A stretch of DNA of 11,861 bases from Bacteroidales bacterium (GTDB taxonomy: Bacteria > Bacteroidota > Bacteroidia > Bacteroidales > VadinHA17). Each line of letters opens with the position of its first letter. Position 1 is the stretch's first letter. The stretch covers positions 1-11,861 of the forward strand of contig JALOMM010000057.1 of the NCBI GenBank assembly GCA_025455535.1, written 5' to 3'. The notes under the pieces are model-generated. The model saw only the letters and a list, made by a program, of their open reading frames with translations. It was not told where the DNA came from and did no database searches. A program made the translations under genes and the position numbers. This document shows positions 1 through 6,163 of the stretch, in pieces.

Positions 1-192
1 GGTTATAAACTCATTGACGAGTTCAGTGACATCATTCTCAACCGGCGATGCATCAGCGCTGTTCTGCCCAGGAAAAAGAACAACAGCAGCAGCTGTCCCT
101 CCGGTGATGATTGCCAGTTTCTTCATGAATTCGCGTCTGTCAACTCTTCCGGCACGAAAATCATCATACAGTTCATTCATTTTCTCACTCAT
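1..192 (-). CDS. Tat-signal protein, probable dienelactone hydrolase family (partial, N-terminus only)
   Basis: The reading frame starts at an ATG at 192-190 on the minus strand and stays open for 64 codons to the window edge. The N-terminus is a short charged helix followed by a twin-arginine signal: R19-R20-E-F-M-K-K, then a hydrophobic Gly/Ala/Val stretch at about residues 26-40. Export of a folded protein through the Tat system is therefore likely. From family knowledge, this pattern (acidic helix, RR-x-F-x-K-K-L, then a GGTAAA-like core) is typical of exported dienelactone hydrolase/carboxymethylenebutenolidase-like alpha/beta hydrolases of Bacteroidota. The catalytic Cys/Ser-Asp-His residues would lie outside the window, so the enzyme assignment is inference. 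The gene lies 38 bases downstream of the nucleotide-sugar dehydrogenase on the same strand and may share its transcript. No Shine-Dalgarno sequence is seen. Confidence 0.6.
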   Translation of the reverse strand, partial: MSEKMNELYDDFRAGRVDRREFMKKLAIITGGTAAAVVLFPGQNSADASPVENDVTELVNEFIT

Positions 193-230
193 GACTACTT
201 TTTTTATTGAGTAAATAGGATCTCTAAACT

Positions 231-1865
231 TCAGCTTTTCCTTGTCTCCTCCTTGATTCTCTGGATATGTCCGCGCCCCAGCCCTTTCACCTCGCAGCCG
301 AGCTGGAAATAGCGGCGGATATTGTCATCCGAGAGTATCCCGAAGCAGTCTATTATTGCTGCCGGCTGCCCGATGGTTTTTACAACAGTATCGGGATCAA
401 GGTCTTTGTATGCTTCGTGAGGCACTGCAAGTATGACCGCTTCAGCCCCTTTCAGTGCACTGTCAAGGTTCTGTTCAATGCGTATCTCTTTAAGTTTCTC
501 CTGATTGCGGAAGAACTGTGCCTTGCTTTGACCCTCACCCGGATAGGTGTCCTGCTGTTCAAACTCCCACCAGTGTTCCACATAAGGATCATGGACCCTG
601 ATCTCAGCTCCCATCTCTGTCAGTTTGCGGATCACTATTTCTGACCCGCTGTACCTGGTGTCACCGACATCCTCACGGTATGCAGCTCCCAGGACAAGAA
701 CGTCAGAGGCCGCGATGGGCTTACCCATGTTACGCAGGGCATCGCGTGTCAGCTGACCCACATGAAGCCCCCGGGTGTCATTTATGTCGATGGCCATAGG
801 TGTGATCCTGAAGATGTCATCCTCGAAGCCAAGGATATGCTTGTAAGCCCATACTCCCAGTCCGCCGTCTTTTGGGAGGCAATAGCCTCCTATTCCCGGG
901 CCCGGGAAGATCATGTTGCTGTGCGTTGGTCTTACCTTTATCGCTTTAATGACCTTGACAAGGTCAACACCGTTACGTTCTGCGAAGAGGCTCCACTCAT
1001 CAAGGAATGCCAGTATTGTTGCCCTGTAGCTGTTCTCGACGATCTTTGCCGTCTCCGACTCGATAGGCCTGTCCATGACAGTAAGCGGGAACTTCTTGGT
1101 ATTAAGCACCTCGTTGAGGAACTTCACCACACGCTTTTTTGCCTCCTCGTTGATGCCGCTGCAGACCCTCCAGAAGTCGCGTATACTGGCAACATAATTA
1201 CGGCCTGGCATCACCCTCTCATAGCTGTGTGCCAGCAGCGGGTCAGAGTCGATACCGCGTTTCCTGAAGGCTTTCTTCATTATAGGGTAGGCAACCTGCT
1301 CGGTAGTCCCAGGGGCTACTGTGGTCTCGATGAGCACAAGAGCATGGGGCTGTATATGCTCGGCGATGACAGCCAGCGAGGCCTCGAGGGCCGCCATATC
1401 AGTCTGTCCGGCCCGCACATTGCCAAGCTCAGCCTTGAGATAATCACACTGCACATCCACAACCACAACATCAGCAAGCTTCAGCACATCATATGTATAA
1501 GTCGCCATCAGTGTTTTCTTTTCGTTGACACAGCGGGCTATCATCGGATCAACCTCCGGATCTTCCGCCTTTACCGGTGACACACCGCGGTTAAGCAGGG
1601 GTATCTTCCAGAAGCTGCGTGCACTTGGGCGCTGCATGCCAATGACAAATTTTGAAGACCTGCCGCTCTCATCAACGGTATCAGCCACGATGGCTGCCAT
1701 GACTGCACCGACGAACCCCACACCCATGACGACCACGATCTCACGATTCTTCGCCCGCTCCTCATCTACACGCTTTTTAATGTTCTCAAACTCAGTTTTA
1801 TAATCCTCAGGTTTTGGGAGGGCAAATTTTTCACCTGCCGGACTGACTGAATACTTTTCGCTCAT
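231..1865 (-). CDS. Nucleotide-sugar dehydrogenase (UDP-glucose/GDP-mannose 6-dehydrogenase family)
   Basis: This 544-residue protein belongs to the family of NAD-dependent enzymes that oxidise the C6 alcohol of a nucleotide sugar to a uronic acid in two steps. The products feed capsule, O-antigen or exopolysaccharide synthesis in the cytoplasm. Visible family marks are an NAD-binding Rossmann glycine motif GVGFVG (48-53), the ETTVAPGTTEQ stretch (180-190), a YERVMPGR motif (215-222), ENSYRA (277-282) in the linker helix, the catalytic cysteine C329 within GGYCLPKD (326-333), and LGAAYREDVGDTR (392-404) opening the C-terminal sugar-binding domain. It is longer than the usual 420-450 residues. 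It carries about 40 extra charged residues at the N-terminus, and the sequence at about 430-465 looks like an insertion in the C-terminal domain. The substrate (UDP-Glc, UDP-GlcNAc, UDP-ManNAc or GDP-Man) cannot be chosen from sequence alone. It is the first gene of a minus-strand unit and diverges from the lipoprotein gene at 2042. Confidence 0.9.
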   Translation of the reverse strand: MSEKYSVSPAGEKFALPKPEDYKTEFENIKKRVDEERAKNREIVVVMGVGFVGAVMAAIVADTVDESGRSSKFVIGMQRPSARSFWKIPLLNRGVSPVKAEDPEVDPMIARCVNEKKTLMATYTYDVLKLADVVVVDVQCDYLKAELGNVRAGQTDMAALEASLAVIAEHIQPHALVLIETTVAPGTTEQVAYPIMKKAFRKRGIDSDPLLAHSYERVMPGRNYVASIRDFWRVCSGINEEAKKRVVKFLNEVLNTKKFPLTVMDRPIESETAKIVENSYRATILAFLDEWSLFAERNGVDLVKVIKAIKVRPTHSNMIFPGPGIGGYCLPKDGGLGVWAYKHILGFEDDIFRITPMAIDINDTRGLHVGQLTRDALRNMGKPIAASDVLVLGAAYREDVGDTRYSGSEIVIRKLTEMGAEIRVHDPYVEHWWEFEQQDTYPGEGQSKAQFFRNQEKLKEIRIEQNLDSALKGAEAVILAVPHEAYKDLDPDTVVKTIGQPAAIIDCFGILSDDNIRRYFQLGCEVKGLGRGHIQRIKEETRKS

Positions 1866-2041
1866 ACTGATTTATTATTTATAAGTTAGATTTTCCAGAA
1901 CCATAAATCTACAAAAAGTTCCGGCAATTCTTATCATTAAATGTTTATTATCTTTGATGACAGTCAGAGTTATTGAACTGATTGTACGGAAGTTTGTTTT
2001 AGAAATATGTTGCATATAAAAAGTCCTGAAAGTCAACTCGT
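1866..2041. promoter_or_regulatory. Divergent intergenic promoter region
   Basis: This is an AT-rich 176-base gap between divergently transcribed genes, so it must hold promoters for both. On the plus strand TATCTTTG (1949-1956) matches the Bacteroidota -7 consensus TAnnTTTG exactly and would give a 5' leader of about 80 bases. No convincing TTTG -33 element was found at the usual distance. On the minus strand, a TTTTTG run near 1912-1917 and TAACTTAT near 1882-1889 are a weak -33/-7 pair with spacing slightly too long. The region has no evident open reading frame. Confidence 0.45.
1887..1911. promoter_or_regulatory. Inverted repeat, possible operator or leader hairpin
   Basis: TAGATTT (1887-1893) is repeated in inverted orientation as AAATCTA (1905-1911), giving two perfect 7-base half-sites with an 11-base spacer. 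The centres are 18 bases apart. The element lies 22-46 bases upstream of the dehydrogenase start and overlaps its tentative promoter, so it could be an operator or a short hairpin in the leader. An AT-rich dyad of this length can also arise by chance, and no regulator is encoded nearby. Confidence 0.25.
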
Positions 2042-2452
2042 ATGAAGAATTTACTTTTACTGATCATCGTTGCATCACTGGTATCATTATCAGCATGCAG
2101 CAAGGAGGAATCATCAGATCGCTTTGATCTGATAACAGCACATACATGGAAGAGCGAAAGTCTTCTGGCTGATGGCGTCGATGCCAGCGGTCCCGGTCAG
2201 ATACTTGAAAAGTTCAAGGGCGATATACAGTTCAAGAAAGATGGCACAGGTTATTTCGGGCAGTATACCGGAACCTGGAGACTTACCAATAATGACGCGA
2301 ACCTGGTGATACAGTCACCCGAACTGGTTGCCGCTGTTACAAGTACTATCGTTGAACTGACCGAAACGTCACTAAAGGTAACATTCACCTATCCGAACCT
2401 GGTCAATCCGTCAGATCCCCTTGACATATTAATGACTTTCATTCCCAAATAA
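2042..2452 (+). CDS. Lipocalin-like lipoprotein
   Basis: This 136-residue protein has a hydrophobic signal peptide (residues 3-15) and a clear lipobox L-S-A-C with the lipidated cysteine at C19, so it should be membrane-anchored in the periplasm or outer membrane. The mature part reads as a small beta-rich domain. It begins with a WKSESLL segment, has a central KDGTGYFGQYTGTWRL stretch, and ends with TFTYPN...ILMTFIPK. This pattern (early Trp, a G-T-G turn, then T-W-x-L) is typical of the lipocalin-like or META-like lipoproteins common in Bacteroidota, whose ligands are mostly unknown. Its TAA stop (2450-2452) shares its last base with the ATG of the TonB-dependent receptor, which implies co-transcription and translational coupling. 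No Shine-Dalgarno sequence precedes the ATG. Confidence 0.75.
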   Translation: MKNLLLLIIVASLVSLSACSKEESSDRFDLITAHTWKSESLLADGVDASGPGQILEKFKGDIQFKKDGTGYFGQYTGTWRLTNNDANLVIQSPELVAAVTSTIVELTETSLKVTFTYPNLVNPSDPLDILMTFIPK

Positions 2453-3996
2453 TGAGGAAAGTTTTTCCTGTCCTCATAATATTCATATTTCTTTTCCCTT
2501 ATCATCTCAGTGCGCAGAACATTGTCCGGGGAAAGGTATATGACATGAGCAGCGGTGAGGCTCTGCCGGGAGTTTATGTACTCCACGGCAAGGGGAGCGG
2601 AACAACCACCGATGACAGGGGATTTTACTCAATGACCTGCGACAGCGGGCAGGTCATCATAACCTACAAGTTTGTCGGATACAAGACTGTCACTGAGGTG
2701 GTTCATCTGACAGGGCATGGGCCATTCGAGCTGAATGCAGGTCTTGAGACAGATGCCCTGGTGATAGACCAGATAGTGGTCAGCGCTGACAGGATGGAAC
2801 AGAAGGTCTCTGAACTGACTGTTTCAATGGATGTCATCAGGAACGACTATATTGAAAGAAGCCATATCAGTGATGCCAGGGAGCTTATCACCAAGACACC
2901 CGGCATTGAGGTTCTTGACGGTCAGGCATCCATCAGGGGAGGAAGCGGATTCAGCTATGGCGTCGGAAGCCGTGTCCTTGCCCTTCTCGACGGCCTTCCC
3001 CTCATGTCGGCTGATGCAGGAAGCATTAAATGGAACTTCCTGCCATTTGAGAACCTGTCGCAGGTAGAGATCATCAAGGGAGCCTCATCAGTGATGTATG
3101 GCAGTTCAGCTCTCAACGGAGTGATAAACTTCAGAACGGCGGATGCAACAAATATCCCTCTGACAACATTCTATGCCGAGGGAGGTATATTCGGCAAATC
3201 GCAGAACGAACAGTGGGTCTGGTGGGATGAGCCAAGGTTGTTTACCAATATCTCATTTTCTCACCTTCAGAAAGCAGGTAATACCGACGTTGGAGTCAGC
3301 CTCAACCTGAGTGCCGACAACGGCTACAGGAAATACAATTTTGAAAACCTTGGAAGGATTAACCTGAGGCTTAAGCACTTCAACAGCAAGGTGGAAGGGC
3401 TGAGATACGGCCTAAATATCGGAGCCGGGACAACCCGGAAGGCAGACTTCATTTTGTGGGAGGATGCAGAGACGGGAGCCCTGAAACAGGATACGTCAAC
3501 GGTAGCTGAGCTGAGAGGCTATCTCCTCACTGCTGATCCCTTCCTCTCATACAATAAATCAGACAGGTTCAGGCATGACGTGAGGGTGCGTCTACAGGCA
3601 TCGGCAAACAGATTCCCCGTCAGAACAAACAATGATGCCGGATCTGTCTCTGTGTACGGGGAATACCAGGCCTGGTACAGGGTGTTCGGTTTTATGGACC
3701 TCACCGCAGGCGTTTCGGAGACATGGAGCAAGATCATATCCAACTTTTACGGAGACCATGACGGACTTAACCTTGCAGGGTTTGCACAGATTGAGTTAAG
3801 GCCCGTGGAGAAGCTGAAGGTTGTCGGCGGATTGCGTGTTGAACAGAATATTCTTGACGGAGAGAATGACAGGGTTGTACCGGTCTTCAGAGCAGGAGCG
3901 AACTGGCAGGCTGCAGGATTTACATTCATAAGGGCTTCGTCAAGGTATTTCCAAATCCTTACATTGAGCCTGAGTCAGGGTGGAGCTCCGAGATAG
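2452..3996 (+). CDS. TonB-dependent receptor, N-terminal fragment (514 codons)
   Basis: This is the first open frame of the broken receptor gene. It covers the signal peptide, regulatory-like domain, complete plug and roughly the first half of the barrel. Residues 1-496 read as normal receptor sequence. The last 18 residues, after R-A-S, are out-of-frame translation (Tyr-Phe-Gln-Ile-Leu and onward) and end at a TAG at 3994-3996. A protein ending here would lack the second half of the barrel and should not insert into the outer membrane. Confidence 0.7.
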   Translation: MRKVFPVLIIFIFLFPYHLSAQNIVRGKVYDMSSGEALPGVYVLHGKGSGTTTDDRGFYSMTCDSGQVIITYKFVGYKTVTEVVHLTGHGPFELNAGLETDALVIDQIVVSADRMEQKVSELTVSMDVIRNDYIERSHISDARELITKTPGIEVLDGQASIRGGSGFSYGVGSRVLALLDGLPLMSADAGSIKWNFLPFENLSQVEIIKGASSVMYGSSALNGVINFRTADATNIPLTTFYAEGGIFGKSQNEQWVWWDEPRLFTNISFSHLQKAGNTDVGVSLNLSADNGYRKYNFENLGRINLRLKHFNSKVEGLRYGLNIGAGTTRKADFILWEDAETGALKQDTSTVAELRGYLLTADPFLSYNKSDRFRHDVRVRLQASANRFPVRTNNDAGSVSVYGEYQAWYRVFGFMDLTAGVSETWSKIISNFYGDHDGLNLAGFAQIELRPVEKLKVVGGLRVEQNILDGENDRVVPVFRAGANWQAAGFTFIRASSRYFQILTLSLSQGGAPR

Positions 3997-4013
3997 GGGT
4001 CAAGCAGGGTGTC

Positions 4014-4637
4014 ATGCTGGGTGAGGTGAAAGGGCAGCTCGACCTCTCGTTTTTCTTTTCGCAGAACAGCGACATGATCGAGTATCTTTTCGGAATTTTT
4101 CCTGATCCGGTAACCGGTCTTTCAGGATTAGGATTTCAGGCTGCCAATGTTGAGCAGTCGAGGGTCTACGGTACCGAAGCTGAGATTCTTCTGGGAAAAA
4201 CATTCGGATCACTTGATGCTGCAGTCTCGGGTGGTTACACCTACGTTTACCCTGTTGAGTTCAATTCCTACACGGGACAGAGTACTGACCTTTATCTTAA
4301 ATACAGGAGGAAACATACCGCGAAGCTGGGATTTATGATGACGAGGAAGAAGTTTGAAGCAGGATTTGATATGTATGCCAGGTCCAGGATCCTGAGAATA
4401 GATGATGTCTTTCTGAATCCTGCTACCAGGGAGCAGATACTGCCGGGTTTTTACGATTACTGGCAGACGCACAACACCGGATATTTCGCGATGGACATCA
4501 ATGCAGGTTACAAGCTGAGCAACAGTCTGACCCTTTCAGTTGCAGTCAGGAACATCACCAACACAGAGTATATGGGCCGCCCGGGTGACATTCAGCCTCA
4601 CCGCAACCTCAGTCTCAGGCTGAGCGGGAAGTTCTGA
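4014..4637 (+). CDS. TonB-dependent receptor, C-terminal barrel fragment (207 codons)
   Basis: This is the second open frame of the same receptor. Recognisable receptor sequence in this frame begins upstream of the first ATG, at about 3936, so 4014 is only the first methionine and not a true start. The sequence has alternating aromatic and polar beta-strands, the late-barrel motif VRNITNTEYMGRPGD, and a C-terminal phenylalanine (F207) that acts as the signal for barrel assembly. It has no signal peptide and is not expected to work alone. Confidence 0.7.
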   Translation: MLGEVKGQLDLSFFFSQNSDMIEYLFGIFPDPVTGLSGLGFQAANVEQSRVYGTEAEILLGKTFGSLDAAVSGGYTYVYPVEFNSYTGQSTDLYLKYRRKHTAKLGFMMTRKKFEAGFDMYARSRILRIDDVFLNPATREQILPGFYDYWQTHNTGYFAMDINAGYKLSNSLTLSVAVRNITNTEYMGRPGDIQPHRNLSLRLSGKF

Positions 4638-4693
4638 GTCGATCATATCAATAAAGAGGTTACTTTTGGGTTAGTAAATTTAGATTTTACATT

Positions 4694-5209
4694 ATGAAAA
4701 AATCACTGTCAGAAAGATTCATCAGATTCGGAAAAACAGCCGTAACAGCTTCACTTCTTACGGTTGCTGTGGCCTCATGCAATCACTCGCCTAAAGAAGC
4801 AAAACAAGGCGCGAAGAAGAATCCTGGCCTCTCTGCCCCTGGCACGGAGACCGTGATGAGGTCTGCCGACACTGCTGCGACAACGGTAAAAACAGGAGGA
4901 GCGGAGCAGCAGAAGCTGAAAGGGCGATGGATGAGGTCAGACGGTGATTATATCATTGAGGTTTTTGAGACCGGGGGGGATGGTACACTGAAAGCCGCGT
5001 ATTATAATCCCAATCCCATAAATGTTGAGAAAGGTGAATGGATCATCGATCAAGAAAAACTCTTCATGCAGATAATACTGCGTGATGTAAACTACCCCGG
5101 CTCAGCCTATACCCTGCAATATGTTCCTGAAGATGACGCTCTTGCAGGCAATTATTTCCAGGCGGTGGAGGGGGTCAATTATGATGTGGTCTTCACAAGA
5201 AAGAAATAG
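4694..5209 (+). CDS. Lipoprotein of unknown function
   Basis: This 171-residue protein has a basic N-terminus, a hydrophobic segment (about 15-27) and a lipobox-like V-A-S-C with C29 as the likely lipidated cysteine. A low-complexity linker rich in Ala, Lys, Gly and Thr (about 30-72) precedes a compact domain (about 74-171). The domain has the marks LKGRWMRSDGDYIIEV, AAYYNPNPINV, LRDVNYPGSAYTLQY and GNYFQAVEGVNYDVVF. It reads as a small antiparallel beta domain. I recall this pattern from conserved hypothetical proteins, with no function I can name. It lies 56 bases after the receptor gene and 84 bases before the cytochrome b gene, on the same strand. It could belong with the electron-transfer genes or stand alone. 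Confidence 0.75.
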   Translation: MKKSLSERFIRFGKTAVTASLLTVAVASCNHSPKEAKQGAKKNPGLSAPGTETVMRSADTAATTVKTGGAEQQKLKGRWMRSDGDYIIEVFETGGDGTLKAAYYNPNPINVEKGEWIIDQEKLFMQIILRDVNYPGSAYTLQYVPEDDALAGNYFQAVEGVNYDVVFTRKK

Positions 5210-5223
5210 CATCTGACGGTGCT

Positions 5224-5243
5224 GTTCCGCATTTTATGGGAAC
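5224..5243 (+). terminator. Hairpin between lipoprotein and cytochrome b genes, possible terminator
   Basis: GTTCC (5224-5228) and CAT (5230-5232) can pair with ATG (5236-5238) and GGAAC (5239-5243) around a TTT loop, leaving one bulged G at 5229. That gives an 8-base-pair imperfect stem 15 bases after the lipoprotein stop. No U-run follows directly; the first T-rich tract is near 5270-5276. It may be a weak terminator or processing hairpin, and it marks a plausible boundary before the electron-transfer operon. Confidence 0.3.
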
Positions 5244-5293
5244 GTCGGCAATAAAATCAATATCTTACTGTTTTTCTTCCTGAGGGATGCGAT

Positions 5294-6163
5294 ATGACAA
5301 CAACAGTTCACAGGATATATCTTGGCCTGATGGTGGTGACGGTTGCCTTCGCACTTGTTGTGCTCACGCTCAATGGATCGGAGTACTACCGGACAGGCAT
5401 CGATGAGAGAGTATATCATGATGGCCACGCCGCTTTAAAACCCAGCGGGATTGTTGGTCACGGTATTGGCATCTTCGGTTCTCTGTTTATGGTTGTGGGT
5501 GTGACCTCCTATATGGCAAGAAAGCGTTACCGTTTCATGTCAAGAATGGGGCTTCTCAAACACTGGCTTGAATTCCACATTTTTCTCTGTACTCTTGGCC
5601 CTGTTCTGATTCTCTTTCACACTGCCTTCAAGTTCGGAGGGCTCGTTGCCGTGAGTTTCTGGAGCATGGTGGCGGTCTTCCTGAGCGGTATAGCAGGAAG
5701 GTTCATTTACCTCCAGATACCACGCTCCATAGAGGGCAGGGAGCTAAGCCTTAACGAGGTGAGGGCCACCAAGGGTGACCTTGCCGAAGAGATCAGGGCA
5801 TCGTACAATTTTGATGACGAGAGCTATGCCTTGATCGTTGAGACAGTAAAACAAAACAAAGGGTCCGCCTCCAGGGGCTCCTCAGGCGGATTATTGACTC
5901 ACTATCTTGAAGACAGAAGATCTGTCATGTCAGTAAAGGCATTGCTCAAAAAGAAGAATATGCCGGCATCCGCGACCAGGGGAATCATTGCGCTCGTCAG
6001 AAAGGATATCATGCTTAGCAGGAAAATTGAAAGACTGGACGGGATGAAGAATTTATTCGGATACTGGCATGTCGCCCACCTCCCCTTTGCACTGGTGATG
6101 CTTATAATTATGGTTATTCACATCGGGGTGACTCTCCTGTTCGGTTACAGATGGATCTTCTAG
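5294..6163 (+). CDS. Dihaem b-type membrane cytochrome
   Basis: This 289-residue integral membrane protein has about five hydrophobic helices: 8-28, 51-74, 92-112, 116-140 and 259-284. Two helices each carry a pair of histidines separated by 13 residues: H95/H109 and H262/H276. This is the arrangement that binds two stacked b haems in ferric-reductase-like and other dihaem cytochrome b proteins, so electron transfer across the inner membrane is strongly suggested. H56 and H90 are further candidate ligands. A hydrophilic loop of about 115 residues (141-257), rich in Lys, Arg and Glu, separates the last two helices and is probably cytoplasmic. There is no FAD/NAD domain in the chain; the next gene supplies one and overlaps by 13 bases. 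A GAGGGA at 5282-5287 is the only Shine-Dalgarno-like sequence seen before a gene here. Confidence 0.75.
   Translation: MTTTVHRIYLGLMVVTVAFALVVLTLNGSEYYRTGIDERVYHDGHAALKPSGIVGHGIGIFGSLFMVVGVTSYMARKRYRFMSRMGLLKHWLEFHIFLCTLGPVLILFHTAFKFGGLVAVSFWSMVAVFLSGIAGRFIYLQIPRSIEGRELSLNEVRATKGDLAEEIRASYNFDDESYALIVETVKQNKGSASRGSSGGLLTHYLEDRRSVMSVKALLKKKNMPASATRGIIALVRKDIMLSRKIERLDGMKNLFGYWHVAHLPFALVMLIIMVIHIGVTLLFGYRWIF

Larger units (their letters stand above)
2452..4637 (+). pseudogene. TonB-dependent receptor, reading frame broken
   Basis: The stretch encodes one TonB-dependent outer-membrane receptor split between two frames. Order: signal peptide (1-22, ending LSAQ), carboxypeptidase-regulatory-like domain (about 24-100), a TonB-box-like QIVVSA (107-112), plug domain (about 120-228, with TPGIEV, IRGGSG, LLDGLPL and IIKGASSVMYG), then the beta-barrel. 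The barrel ends in a terminal phenylalanine (SLRLSGKF). Frame 1 reads correctly to R-A-S at 3931-3939. The barrel then resumes in the frame one base earlier as F-V-K-V-F-P-N-P-Y-I-E-P-E-S-G-W from about 3936. In related receptors RAS is normally followed by a G-Y-R-F/A-P motif and roughly 20 more residues before FPNP, so a small out-of-frame deletion fits better than a single-base error. It may be a true pseudogene or an assembly fault. The substrate cannot be told. Confidence 0.8.

Noticed and set aside
762..1580. Open frame of 272 codons on the plus strand inside the dehydrogenase gene
   Set aside because: It is fully antisense to a gene with clear family motifs. Its product has no recognisable domain, and long antisense frames are common where codon bias removes stop codons.
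4665..4688. Bacteroidota-type promoter before the gene at 4694 (TTTG at 4665-4668, TAGATTTT at 4681-4688)
   Set aside because: The spacing of 12 bases is much shorter than the usual 19-21, and the -7 element would lie only a few bases from the start codon.
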